Source of the DNA: Tistrella mobilis
GTDB taxonomy: Bacteria > Pseudomonadota > Alphaproteobacteria > Tistrellales > Tistrellaceae
NCBI RefSeq assembly: GCF_039634785.1
Contig: NZ_JBBIAB010000027.1
Coordinates: forward strand, 1 to 60,202
DNA: 60,202 nt
Direction of reading: 5' to 3'
The notes beneath the pieces were generated by a model that ran no database searches, was not told where the DNA came from, and worked only from the letters and a program-made list of their open reading frames with translations. Positions 1-9,282 of this stretch are shown in pieces (the first letter of the stretch is position 1; each line of letters begins with the position of its first letter). The translations under genes and the position numbers were made by a program.

Positions 1-10
1 GCCAGGCCGT

Positions 11-2689
11 TCATAAACCCGGCGGGTTTCCGTCGTCCACATTCTGTCCGCTCCCGTTTCCTCTGGCGCGGCAGAGAATCACAACGGATTCACCGGATTC
101 AATAACCTTCCGGACGGGCTCAGAGGTTTTAGGGTATCCAGCGGGATGCCAAAGTACATCGAAAGCATTTATTGAGATCAGAACGCGTTTTTTCTTTTTT
201 CTCCGCAACTGGATTGCACTCTCCAGGCGAGACAGCCTTGGCATATTGTGCCAAAGATCGCCATCAAGAGGCGATCCAGTCGAACAATTCCGGCAACCCC
301 AACCATGCGCGGCATATTCCTCCGCAAAAGCAATAAAATCGATCAACCCGTCCAGAACGGACGCAATTTCAGATGAAAAATTCAAATTCACAAAAAACGA
401 AACCGGATACGGAGAGTCATTATGAAGCGCCATTCGGGACAAGAGGCAGAATAAATAGCCACGCCCCATTCCACGAGTGGCCGATATGATAAAGACACGC
501 CGCGGACGATCAAGCCACGGACGACGCATCGACATCTTCATTCCGCGCCACAGTTCGTTCTTGTCGAACGTATTTGCCAGGCTGACCTGTATATCGACGC
601 GATGACGCCCGAACGATATCCGATCGGGCTTGTTGCCAGAACTGCCCTTCTCCTGATGAAAACGCACTGCCGTGTAGCGATCTGCCGGCAATTCTCGCCA
701 ACCCCGTTTCCAATCCCCCCACCCCCGCTTTACCTGATGGAGCAAAACGACAATTGATATGTGCTCAGCCAATCCCATTATACCATTGCAAAATGTATTA
801 ATATAATGTTGAATATGATTAGCGCGCTGTTCGCTGAATTCTTCATTCGAAATCAATTTCAAAAATTCAATAAATCTGTAGATAATTTCTATTATTGAAA
901 TAAAATAGTTATAAATTTCTTTCGATATATTTTCTTTTTTTGTTATATATTCTGAACTATACGATGAATTCAATTTCTTCCAAATTTCTAAGTGTCGTTC
1001 GAAATCTTCAGATCCGCGGTTCATAATATACAAGTTTGATCTCTCTTCTTCATCACCAAAACGAATCGTCCTAAGAAAAATTAATAGAGAATCCACTAAA
1101 TATAAAAGGCTTTCATTTTTTACAAGTTTTGATACTAGATCTTCTTCATCTTCTGGAAATTCACCATAGTGGATCAGATAGATCCCATACTCTACAAAAC
1201 TCTTGATTGCAAACGCCTCTCGCGCAGAAATAGAAGATTTCGAGTCCCGTATGACGATAACAGGGCGGCTTTTATATGGCCGTCGTGCAACGAATTCGCG
1301 AAATGGCCGCAAGACATCTGCCTCTTCCATCCCGATGCCCGCAAAAAGCACCGGATTACCGCCAAAGGTGACGTCCAACCCTTGCCGGAAGAGCATATTC
1401 CGCTGATGATCTCCCGCATAAGCGCGCTGATAATCCGTGCTCGTGATTACAAGATCATCATCCTGTGTCGCACGGCCATGAAGATGAATGACCTGAAGAT
1501 TATAATCTTCGGCATCAAACCCAAAATCGATTAAATTGGTCACCTGCGCCGGCGGAAGCGTCATGTCCCTGGCTCTGCCGCCGAGCGGGCCGATCCGTTC
1601 GACTGAATCCTCACCTGTTGCGAGATAACTACCTTCCGGAATCTGGAACCCGAGATCCTGGAAGAAACGTTCGATCTCAAGATCCCAGTTGAGAGTGGCG
1701 AAGCGCTTGACCTCCAGATCAAAGGCCATCATGTGCAACTGATCAAGCGCGAGAGGCACCATGCTACTCCTGGATCGCCATGTAGAATCGCCTGAATTCT
1801 TCCATATTTCCTCGAATTCATTACAAATATTCAAAATTGATAGTTTATTTTTGTCCTGAAGGAGTGAACTATAAAGAAGTGATACAATAAAATACCCTGA
1901 AACAGGAATTTCCCCAGGAGACATCCCAAGAAGTAATTCTGTTAATTTAGACGACAATTCCGTAGTTTTAGATATATCATTCTTATGTTTTTGACATATT
2001 TTGTTTAATTTATTAGCAGATTCCCTTCCGAATATTTTCACATAATTGCGATTTCTACGCTCAGAGGCGGTCCGGGACAACGGGGCCGCCTCCCCTAAAA
2101 TGCCGTCAAGGACTGACGGGTGCTGTGGAGAGCCGCGGAATTCCCTCAGGCCCGCCTGGTCAAGCAGCTTCTCGATGAAGCGATGTTCATCAATAACCTC
2201 GCGCATGATCATGCGCCTGAAGAGCGAGCGACCCCGCGCGCCACGCCCTCTCGCATCCATGTCCAGTGGGAGATTCGCGGCCGTCGCAGCCTTGGTCAGA
2301 TCTTCATCGGAAAGCGACAGCCAGAAATGTTCGCAAATCTCGAGCGCAAATGTCAGATCGCCCCCTCTCCATTCGCGCTTCTCGACATGATCAAGAATCG
2401 TCGTCAGGCGGTTTTTGATGCGCTCAGCATGCGGGCCACTGCTATCAAGTTTGATCTTTTGAATGACCCGGAGGTGGTCGATGCAGAGATCTGTCCAACT
2501 CACGCGCCCGTAGCTGGTCGACACCCCAGATCCGACCAGTGCCACCAGATTGCCGACATTGAGGGCCCGGTAGAGCAACAGGCGCCCCTGCTGCTCGATA
2601 TCCGCCGGGTCGAATGTCGATTCGACCCGCGTGTAGTTGTAAGCCCAGTCCTTCTCCAACGCCTCCGGTTTGCCTGCCTCTTGTGTCAT
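11..2689 (-). CDS. SIR2-STAND family protein, putative anti-phage NADase; C-terminus possibly truncated
   Basis: 892 residues. The N-terminal half is a SIR2-like NAD-hydrolysing domain: GSGVS (residues 53-57), TLNWDLEIE, HLHG with the catalytic His, and GIGMEEADVLRPF. After an AT-rich middle stretch, the last ~170 residues look like the start of a STAND NTPase: a P-loop-like ATRGMGRG (737-744, Arg743 where Lys is expected) and a Walker B-like VLISINAFD. Such fusions are known in phage defence, where the STAND half senses and the SIR2 half depletes NAD. The chosen ATG has TGGAGGGGG just upstream; an ATG 45 bases further upstream has no ribosome site. The STAND part ends far earlier than usual, at a stop 10 bases from the window edge, so the gene may be frameshifted. 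Parts are far more AT-rich than the rest of the window, which suggests transfer. Defence role is inferred. Confidence 0.75.
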   Translation of the reverse strand: MTQEAGKPEALEKDWAYNYTRVESTFDPADIEQQGRLLLYRALNVGNLVALVGSGVSTSYGRVSWTDLCIDHLRVIQKIKLDSSGPHAERIKNRLTTILDHVEKREWRGGDLTFALEICEHFWLSLSDEDLTKAATAANLPLDMDARGRGARGRSLFRRMIMREVIDEHRFIEKLLDQAGLREFRGSPQHPSVLDGILGEAAPLSRTASERRNRNYVKIFGRESANKLNKICQKHKNDISKTTELSSKLTELLLGMSPGEIPVSGYFIVSLLYSSLLQDKNKLSILNICNEFEEIWKNSGDSTWRSRSSMVPLALDQLHMMAFDLEVKRFATLNWDLEIERFFQDLGFQIPEGSYLATGEDSVERIGPLGGRARDMTLPPAQVTNLIDFGFDAEDYNLQVIHLHGRATQDDDLVITSTDYQRAYAGDHQRNMLFRQGLDVTFGGNPVLFAGIGMEEADVLRPFREFVARRPYKSRPVIVIRDSKSSISAREAFAIKSFVEYGIYLIHYGEFPEDEEDLVSKLVKNESLLYLVDSLLIFLRTIRFGDEEERSNLYIMNRGSEDFERHLEIWKKLNSSYSSEYITKKENISKEIYNYFISIIEIIYRFIEFLKLISNEEFSEQRANHIQHYINTFCNGIMGLAEHISIVVLLHQVKRGWGDWKRGWRELPADRYTAVRFHQEKGSSGNKPDRISFGRHRVDIQVSLANTFDKNELWRGMKMSMRRPWLDRPRRVFIISATRGMGRGYLFCLLSRMALHNDSPYPVSFFVNLNFSSEIASVLDGLIDFIAFAEEYAAHGWGCRNCSTGSPLDGDLWHNMPRLSRLESAIQLRRKKKKRVLISINAFDVLWHPAGYPKTSEPVRKVIESGESVVILCRARGNGSGQNVDDGNPPGL

Positions 2690-2931
2690 TGCCCCCTCCA
2701 GAACATCCCGCGCCAATACCGGTATCGATATCATGATTAAATGGTCACTCTATTTATAGTGGAATAAACTGCCTGAATCGAAATTCGTATCCCCGTTGCC
2801 CGAGGTAAAACGTGCGCGACCAGAGGCCGGGGCTGGATGTCCCGCCCCGCGCCATCTACCATCGCCTGCACCCCTGCGTATGCTGGCGCGGCGATCCGGA
2901 TCGTCGCGCCGCACAGGGGAGTCTGCGCGTG

Positions 2932-3633
2932 ATGCATGTCTATATCGATGGTGCCCGGCAGCCGCTGGGCGCCGGGTTCGACGACTATCTGAACCCTGGC
3001 CGCACGGCGGTGGTGTCGATCGATCTGCATCGGGGCCATCTGGAGGATGATCCCGACTGCCCCTGCCCCGCCCCCAGGGCGCGGGCGATCGTCGGGGGCG
3101 TGAACCGGTTTCACGCCGCGGCGCGGGCGGCCGGCGTGCCGGTGATCCATGTCCGCAGCACGCTGCGCAAGGGGGGCGTCGACGACATCGCCGGCATTCC
3201 ATCGGCCTGGCGGCGGGTGTTCCCGCTTCATGTCGGCCCGATCCCCAATTCCGACGGCCATGCGATCGAAGGCTCGCGCTGGACGGAGTTCGTGACCGAG
3301 GTCGACGATCGCGATCTGGTGGTTTCGGGCAAGAAGCGGCTTTCGGCCTTCTACCCCACCGATCTCGACTTCCTGTTGCGCAATATGGGCGTCGAGGCGC
3401 TGATCCTGAACGGCTGCCTGGCCGATTGCTGCGTGCTCAACACCGCCTTCGACGGCTCCAATATGGGCTATCGGGTCACGGTGCTGCGCGATCTGGTGGC
3501 GGGCACGACCGAGGATCTGGAAGCCGCATCGCTGAAGATCGTCGCCATGCATCTGGGGCTGGTCGCCGATGCGGAGGATCTGCTCGGCGCCTGGCAGGAG
3601 CGGCAGCCCGCTGCAAAAAAACGGGCGGGATGA
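2932..3633 (+). CDS. Isochorismatase-family cysteine hydrolase
   Basis: 233 residues, the usual length for the family. The catalytic triad is visible: Asp in VVSIDLHRGH, Lys in SGKKRLSAF, and Cys in NGCLADCCVLNTAF. The family hydrolyses isochorismate, N-carbamoyl amines or other amides in the cytoplasm; the substrate here cannot be told. The ATG is preceded by AGGGGAG; the frame is open upstream for 40 codons, but that extension has no family similarity. A GTG three bases upstream is an alternative start. The gene stands alone, divergent from the SIR2 gene and convergent with fruA. Its last codons form one arm of the fruA terminator hairpin. Confidence 0.88.
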   Translation: MHVYIDGARQPLGAGFDDYLNPGRTAVVSIDLHRGHLEDDPDCPCPAPRARAIVGGVNRFHAAARAAGVPVIHVRSTLRKGGVDDIAGIPSAWRRVFPLHVGPIPNSDGHAIEGSRWTEFVTEVDDRDLVVSGKKRLSAFYPTDLDFLLRNMGVEALILNGCLADCCVLNTAFDGSNMGYRVTVLRDLVAGTTEDLEAASLKIVAMHLGLVADAEDLLGAWQERQPAAKKRAG

Positions 3634-3648
3634 TCGCCATCCCGCCCG
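3615..3648 (-). terminator. Intrinsic terminator of the fru operon
   Basis: Read on the minus strand, a perfect 10-bp stem (arms 3648-3639 and 3631-3622, CGGGCGGGAT/ATCCCGCCCG, 7-base loop) is followed by seven T. It lies 22 bases after the fruA stop. The distal arm and T-run fall inside the 3' end of the opposing isochorismatase-like gene. Confidence 0.88.
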
Positions 3649-3669
3649 CGAGCCCCAAGGCAGACCGGC

Positions 3670-5451
3670 TTAAACCGCGGCCGGTGCCGCGGGTTTGGCC
3701 AGCGGCTTTTTCAGGATGCGCAGCATGATCGCGGTCACCACCGTGCCCGCGATCAGCGCGACCAGATAGCCGCCGAGCGAAACCACGGCATTGGGGATCG
3801 GCAACACGAAGATGCCGCCATGGGGCACCTTGAGCTGGGCGCCCACCGCCATCGAGATGGCGCCGGCAAGACCCGAACCGACCATCAGCGACGGGATCAC
3901 CCGGAACGGATCGCGCGCGGCGAAGGGGATGGCCCCCTCGCTGATGAAGGCGAGGCCGAGCACGGCCGCGGCGTTGCCCGCCTCGCGCTCGTCACCCGTG
4001 AACCGGCCGGGGAAGAGCTTGGTCGCGAGCGCGATGCCGAGCGGCGGGGTCATGCCGGCCGCCATGGCCGCCGCCATCGGCCCGTAGATTTCAGAGGCGA
4101 TCAGGCCGGTGGAGAAGGCATAGGCGGCCTTGTTGACCGGGCCGCCCATGTCGAAGGCCATCATCAGCCCGATGATCAGGCCGAGCAGGATGGCGCTGCC
4201 GCCCTGCATGTTGCGCAGCCAGTCGCTGAGGGTCGCCAGGAGCTGCGCCACCGGCTCGCCCACCACGAACAGCATCAGCAGCCCGGTGAGCAGCGAGCCC
4301 AGGATCGGCAGGATCAGGACCGGCTTCAGCCCCTCCAGATTCCTGTGCAGGCGGATGTTGCGATTGAGCCAGGCGGTGCCGTAGCCGGCGATGAAGCCGG
4401 CGACGATGCCGCCCAGGAAGCCGGCGCCGATCTGGGTGGCGATCATGCCGCCGATCATGCCCGGGGCGATGCCCGGCCGGTCGGCGACCGAATAGGCGAT
4501 ATAGCCGGCGAGCGCCGGCACCATCAGCGCGAAGGCGCCCTTGGCGCCGATCTGGAACAGGGCATAGGCGAGCGTGCCCTGATTGGCGTCCTCATAGGCA
4601 TAGATGCCGCCCAGCGCGAAGGCGATCGCGATCAGCAGGCCGCCCGTGGTGACGAAGGGCAGCATGAAGGAGACGCCGGTCATCAGATGACGATAGGGAC
4701 CCGTGCGGCCGGATCCCTGTGCGCCCGCCGCCTTCGACGCAGCCGGTGCCGCATCATCCGGGGCCGCGGCACCCTTGCCCTGCACCCTGGCATCGGCGAA
4801 AGCACGGTTGATCAGCCCCTGACCGTCATTGATCGCAGGCTTGGTGCCGGAGAGATAGACCCGCTTGCCGTCGAAGCGCGACAGGTCGACCTGGGTGTCG
4901 GCGGCGATGATCACCAGATCGGCGGCGCGGATCTCCTCGGCGGTCAGCCCGTCCCGCGCCCCCACCGAGCCCTGGGTCTCCACCCGCGCCTCGTGCCCCA
5001 GCGCCTTCGCCGCCTGAAGGATGCCCTCGGCGGCCATGAAGGTATGGGCGATGCCGGTGGGACAGGAGGTGATGGCGACGATCCGCCGGCCGCCGGCCTG
5101 TGGCGCAGCAGCGGCCGCCGCCGGGGCGGGTGCCGCCTGCCCCGCCAGGGCGCGGGTGAGCACCGCCGCCGGGTCGCGCAGCACGTCGTCGACGCCTGCA
5201 GCCGTCACGGCCTTGCCGGCAAAGCGCGGATCACCGCCGTTGCCGCCGATGGCCAGCACCGCATCGGCATCGGCGATGTCGGCAGCCGCCAGCACATCGC
5301 GGGCGGTCTCGCCGTCGTGGAATTCGATCGCGATCGCATGACCGCCGTCATGGGCATGCTTGCGCAGCGCTTCGGCCGCCAGCACCGCCCGTGTGCCGAG
5401 CCGTTCGGTCCCGGCCTCTTCGGCCGTGATCACGGCCACCAGTTTCGACAT
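3670..5451 (-). CDS. fruA: PTS fructose transporter subunit IIB'BC
   Basis: 593 residues. It imports fructose and phosphorylates it to fructose 1-phosphate. Domains in order: an N-terminal degenerate IIB' domain (~1-105) lacking the active Cys, a linker, the working IIB domain (~120-225) with phospho-accepting Cys130 in [11 protein letters not shown], and the membrane IIC domain (~255-590) with about ten hydrophobic segments. This matches E. coli FruA (563 residues). The ATG has GGGGG six bases upstream. It is the last gene of fruB-fruK-fruA, 34 bases after fruK, and ends at a strong terminator. Confidence 0.95.
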   Translation of the reverse strand: MSKLVAVITAEEAGTERLGTRAVLAAEALRKHAHDGGHAIAIEFHDGETARDVLAAADIADADAVLAIGGNGGDPRFAGKAVTAAGVDDVLRDPAAVLTRALAGQAAPAPAAAAAAPQAGGRRIVAITSCPTGIAHTFMAAEGILQAAKALGHEARVETQGSVGARDGLTAEEIRAADLVIIAADTQVDLSRFDGKRVYLSGTKPAINDGQGLINRAFADARVQGKGAAAPDDAAPAASKAAGAQGSGRTGPYRHLMTGVSFMLPFVTTGGLLIAIAFALGGIYAYEDANQGTLAYALFQIGAKGAFALMVPALAGYIAYSVADRPGIAPGMIGGMIATQIGAGFLGGIVAGFIAGYGTAWLNRNIRLHRNLEGLKPVLILPILGSLLTGLLMLFVVGEPVAQLLATLSDWLRNMQGGSAILLGLIIGLMMAFDMGGPVNKAAYAFSTGLIASEIYGPMAAAMAAGMTPPLGIALATKLFPGRFTGDEREAGNAAAVLGLAFISEGAIPFAARDPFRVIPSLMVGSGLAGAISMAVGAQLKVPHGGIFVLPIPNAVVSLGGYLVALIAGTVVTAIMLRILKKPLAKPAAPAAV

Positions 5452-5485
5452 GTTTCCCCCTTCTGCCGCGAGAGGCGGCAGCGGA

Positions 5486-6466
5486 TCAGTTCCGGACCTG
5501 AAGACGGTCGGCGATATCGGCCTCGGCCAGATGCACGCGGGCCATGGCCGCCTCGACCACGCCCCGCCCCGGCAGATGCGGCCCCACAAGGCCAAGCTTG
5601 GTCGCGGCGAAAGCGGTGCCGGCGCGGGCGATCCGTTCGAGATCCCCCCCCTCCGCATGGGCGGCGACGATGCCGGCAACCATGGCGTCGCCCGCCCCCA
5701 CCGTGCTCAGCACGCGCTCGGGCGGCAGGCCGGCATGGATCGCGCGGGTGGCGGTCACGAACAGGGCCCCCTCTGCCCCCATCGAGACCACCACCAGCGC
5801 GATCCCCCGCGCCACCAGACCCTGCGCCGCCGCCAGCAGATCGGCCCTGGTTTCGAGCCGCCGGCCGGCCCAGGCGGCAAGCTCGTCCCGGTTGGGTTTC
5901 ACGCAGTCGGGCAGCGCATCCTCGTCGGCACCCAGGGCGGTGGCGAGCGGCGCACCGCTCGTATCCAGCACCACCCGGGCGCCGCGGGCGCGGAGCCTGC
6001 GGCAGAGATCGGGATAGATCCCGACCGCCACCCCAGAAGGCAGGCTGCCGGCCAGCACCACCACCGATCCGGCCCCCGCCACCTCGTCGAGCACGGTGCG
6101 CAACCGGCCGAGATCGGCGGCCCCGACCGCCAGGCCGGGCAGGTTGATATCGGTGGTGTCGGCTGCGGCCAGATCGGCCAGTTTCACATTGACCCGGGTC
6201 TCTCCGGGCACCCTGAGAAAGCGGTCGGCGATGCGGCCGGCGGCGAAGATCTCGTCGAAGGCGGCAGCATTGTCGCGCCCCAGAATGCCGGTCGCGGTGA
6301 CCCGCAGCCCCCAATCGGCCAGGCAGCTTGCGACATTGACGCCCTTGCCGCCGGGGCTGCGTTCCACCCGCTTCGCCCGATGAACCTCTCCCGGCACCAG
6401 ATGGTCGATCACGATCGTCTGGTCGATCGCCGGGTTGAGGGTGACGGTGATGATCGCGGCCGTCAT
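5486..6466 (-). CDS. fruK: 1-Phosphofructokinase
   Basis: 326 residues, PfkB/ribokinase family. It phosphorylates fructose 1-phosphate to fructose 1,6-bisphosphate. Visible motifs are the N-terminal [12 protein letters not shown], the PfkB signature [10 protein letters not shown], and the C-terminal GAGDAMVAG carrying the catalytic Asp and anion hole. The start overlaps the fruB stop as ATGA, which implies translational coupling. Position between fruB and fruA is the standard fru operon order. Confidence 0.96.
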   Translation of the reverse strand: MTAAIITVTLNPAIDQTIVIDHLVPGEVHRAKRVERSPGGKGVNVASCLADWGLRVTATGILGRDNAAAFDEIFAAGRIADRFLRVPGETRVNVKLADLAAADTTDINLPGLAVGAADLGRLRTVLDEVAGAGSVVVLAGSLPSGVAVGIYPDLCRRLRARGARVVLDTSGAPLATALGADEDALPDCVKPNRDELAAWAGRRLETRADLLAAAQGLVARGIALVVVSMGAEGALFVTATRAIHAGLPPERVLSTVGAGDAMVAGIVAAHAEGGDLERIARAGTAFAATKLGLVGPHLPGRGVVEAAMARVHLAEADIADRLQVRN

Positions 6467-9006
6467 GCCCCGAGCCTCGCCTCCAGCGCCCGGACATCGG
6501 CCGCGGTGCCGGCGGCAAGGGCCTCTTCGGCCAGCGCCTTCAGCGCCCCGTGGTCCAGGCCGCGCAGCCGGGCCTTCACCGCCGGAATGTCGCGCGGCGT
6601 CATCGACAGCTCGCGCACGCCAAGGCCTGAGAGCAGCGCCGCGCCGAAAGGATCGCCGGCGATGCCGCCGCAGACACCGACCCAGCGGCCGGCACGGGCG
6701 GCCCCCTCGACCGTCATCCGGATCAGCCTGAGCACGGCCGGATGCAGGCTGTCCGCCTCGGCGGCCAGATCCGGATGCTGCCGGTCGATCGCCAGGCCGT
6801 ACTGGGTGAGATCGTTGGTGCCGATCGAGAAGAAGTCGACATGGGGGGCGAAGACATCCGCCTGCACGGCGGTCGACGGCACCTCGACCATGATGCCGAG
6901 CGGCACCTGCGGTGCATCGAGATCGGCGCGGATGCGGTCGGCGATCCGGCGCAGCTCCAGCACCTCGCCCAGCGAGGTGATCATCGGGAACATGATCGAA
7001 AGCTTCGCGCCCTCGCGGGCGGCGCGATAGAGCGCACGCAGCTGGGGTTCCAGCAGATCGGGCCGGCGCAGCAGCAGCCGGGCGCCGCGCACGCCCAGGA
7101 AAGGGTTCTCCTCATGCGGCAGATGCAGATGCGCCACCTGCTTGTCGCCGCCGATATCGAGCGCCCGCACGATCAGCGGCCGGCCGTCGAGTGCCGCGGC
7201 CATGTCGCGATAGAAGGCATACTGCTCGTCCTCGTCGGGCGTGCGGTCACGCTCGAGGAACAGGAATTCGGTGCGCATCAGGCCGACGCCCTCGGCCCCC
7301 TGATCCAGCGCCAGCGGCACCTGATCGGGCCGGTTGACATTGGCCCCGATCTCGACGGTGTGGCCGTCGGTCGTCCGTGCCGGCAGGCCGCGTTCCTCCG
7401 CCGCCCGCGCCCGCAGCGCCGCCTGCTCGTCGGCCCAGTCCCGGGCGGAGGCAAGCGCCGCATCCGACGGCTCGACATAGAGCCGCCCGGCCTGACCATC
7501 CAGGATCACCTGCGTGCCGGGGGTGATGTCGAGCAGCGCACCGCCTCCGGCCACCATCGCCGGCAGCCCCAGCGTGCGCGCCAGGATCGCGGTATGAGAG
7601 GTGGGGCCGCCCTGGGCGGTGGCGAGGCCGATCACTTTCCCCGTATCCAGCCCGGCCGTGTCGGAGGGCGAGAGATCGGCGGCCAGCAGGATCACCGGCC
7701 CCTCGGGCAGGTCACCGATGCCGCCCTGGGCGAGGCCCGGCTCGATCCGCAGCAGCACCCGCCGGCCGACATCGCGCAGATCCGCGGCCCGGGCGGCAAG
7801 GACCGGATTGTCTGAGGCCGCCAGCCGCCCGGCCAGCCGCTCCACCGCCTCGTGCCACGACCAGGCGACGCCATGGCCTTCGACCATCAGCTGGCAGGCA
7901 AGGGTCACCAGATCGGCATCGTTCAGCAGTTCGGCCTGGGCCTCGAAGATCTTCGCTTCCGCAGCGCCCAGCCGGCGGGAGGTATCGTCGGCCAGAACCT
8001 TGAGCTGCTCGCGGGTCAGCTGCAATGCACCGTGGAGGGCATCGCCGCCCTCGATCAGCGAAACCGGCCGGTCCGGGACGGTGATCGGCCCCGCTGCCAG
8101 CACATGGACACGACCGATGGCGAGGCCGGGTGCGGCGGGCAGGCCCGCCACCGGCACCAGCCCGGCATCGGCGGGCGGGGTCCAGCCGGCAACCGGTGCG
8201 GCGGCCCGCTCGGCCGCACGGGCGGCTGCCGCCCGTTCTTCCTGCCCCAGACGGTCCATCACCGCCTTCATCTGCTGCAGCGCCCGGGCGGCATCGGCCC
8301 CTTCGGCCGAAACCCGGACGCTGTCGCCCTGCTTCAGGCCAAGCTGGAGCAGCGGGATCATGTTTTTGGCGTCCGCCGCCTCGCCGCCATGGCGGATGCG
8401 GATCCGGGCCTGGAACCGCCGGGCCGTATCGGCCCAGACAGAGGCGGGGCGGGCATGAAGGCCGGTCGGGTAGTCGACCGTCCAGTCGAAGCCTTCGGCG
8501 AAATCGGTCGCCTCTCCCGCCGCAGTGGCGGGCAGATCCTCGCCCGACAGCGCCCGGATGATGTCTTCGGCACGGCTGGTGCGGGTGAGTTCGGCCAGCC
8601 GCGCCTCATCGTTCAGCAGCCGGGTCAGGCGGCGCAGGATCGCGATATGGGCATCGGATCTGGCGGCGATCGCCACCACCAGGCGGGCGGTCTGGCCGTC
8701 ATTCCAGGTCACGCCCGCCGGCACCTGCAGCACCGCCACGGCATTGCCATGGACCAGCGCGCGGTCGTCGACCATGCCGTGGGGGATGGCGACGCCGGCG
8801 CCCAGGAAGGTGTTCGCCACCGCCTCGCGCTTCAGCATGCTGTCGACATAGGCCGGTGCGCAGACGCCGGCGGCCACCAGCATCTGCGCCGCCTCGCGGA
8901 TGGCTGTCGCCTTGTCGGCAGGGGCGGCCCCCAGCCGGATGAGATCGCGGCGGATGGCGGCGGCGCCGTCGGCCGGCGGCGCGAAGGGCTCGGGGGCTGG
9001 CGTCAT
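6463..9006 (-). CDS. fruB: Fructose PTS multiphosphoryl transfer protein (IIA-HPr-EI fusion)
   Basis: 847 residues combining three PTS modules, so the system does not need separate general PTS proteins. IIA-Fru (~15-160) has its phospho-His at 76 in AIPHG. HPr (~173-260) has His184 in TGLHARPAS. Enzyme I (~285-847) has His471 in GGPTSHTAIL and the PEP-binding C-terminal barrel. Phosphate runs PEP to EI to HPr to IIA to IIB of FruA. The ATG has GGGGAGGAAG upstream; the open frame upstream of it is not conserved-looking. First gene of the operon, divergent from the LacI-type regulator across a 276-bp control region. Confidence 0.95.
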   Translation of the reverse strand: MTPAPEPFAPPADGAAAIRRDLIRLGAAPADKATAIREAAQMLVAAGVCAPAYVDSMLKREAVANTFLGAGVAIPHGMVDDRALVHGNAVAVLQVPAGVTWNDGQTARLVVAIAARSDAHIAILRRLTRLLNDEARLAELTRTSRAEDIIRALSGEDLPATAAGEATDFAEGFDWTVDYPTGLHARPASVWADTARRFQARIRIRHGGEAADAKNMIPLLQLGLKQGDSVRVSAEGADAARALQQMKAVMDRLGQEERAAAARAAERAAAPVAGWTPPADAGLVPVAGLPAAPGLAIGRVHVLAAGPITVPDRPVSLIEGGDALHGALQLTREQLKVLADDTSRRLGAAEAKIFEAQAELLNDADLVTLACQLMVEGHGVAWSWHEAVERLAGRLAASDNPVLAARAADLRDVGRRVLLRIEPGLAQGGIGDLPEGPVILLAADLSPSDTAGLDTGKVIGLATAQGGPTSHTAILARTLGLPAMVAGGGALLDITPGTQVILDGQAGRLYVEPSDAALASARDWADEQAALRARAAEERGLPARTTDGHTVEIGANVNRPDQVPLALDQGAEGVGLMRTEFLFLERDRTPDEDEQYAFYRDMAAALDGRPLIVRALDIGGDKQVAHLHLPHEENPFLGVRGARLLLRRPDLLEPQLRALYRAAREGAKLSIMFPMITSLGEVLELRRIADRIRADLDAPQVPLGIMVEVPSTAVQADVFAPHVDFFSIGTNDLTQYGLAIDRQHPDLAAEADSLHPAVLRLIRMTVEGAARAGRWVGVCGGIAGDPFGAALLSGLGVRELSMTPRDIPAVKARLRGLDHGALKALAEEALAAGTAADVRALEARLGA

Positions 9007-9153
9007 CGTCTGGTCTTCCTCCCCTGCCCGGCCGTCTGGGTCCGCCCCTGTTGTCGGGGCCACCGGGCGTGTCGACAGGCACGGCCCCGGCGGCCCGCGG
9101 GGCCGGCTTGGGGCGTGCGGAATTTTCGTGCCGGACGGCACCTCGGGGTGAAT

Positions 9154-9167
9154 TGAAATCGATTACA
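9154..9167. promoter_or_regulatory. Candidate FruR-type operator in front of fruB
   Basis: TGAAATCGATTACA fits the LacI-family pattern TGAAANCGNTTTCA with one mismatch and the central CG. It lies about 150 bp upstream of the fruB start, in the fruB-regulator intergenic region, and resembles the site at 9264. Confidence 0.65.
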
Positions 9168-9263
9168 CAAACACTGTCAAGGCAGCACCCTTTCACACAT
9201 ATGCTGCACTGCAGCAAATGCTTGCATTCCGCCAGCCGATGGGCGAAAATCCGGTTTACGGAA

Positions 9264-9279
9264 CTGAAAACGATTTCAG
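9264..9279. promoter_or_regulatory. Candidate FruR-type operator overlapping the regulator's ribosome site
   Basis: CTGAAAACGATTTCAG has perfect outer arms CTGAAA/TTTCAG around a central CG. It ends three bases before the ATG of the LacI-type gene, where the ribosome site would be. This position suggests autorepression. Confidence 0.75.
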
Positions 9280-9282
9280 GCT

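Noticed and set aside
3820-6147. 775-codon open frame on the plus strand opposite fruA/fruK
   Set aside because: Complement of clearly identified PTS genes; protein is Arg/Gly/His-rich without domains, as expected for an antisense frame in GC-rich DNA.
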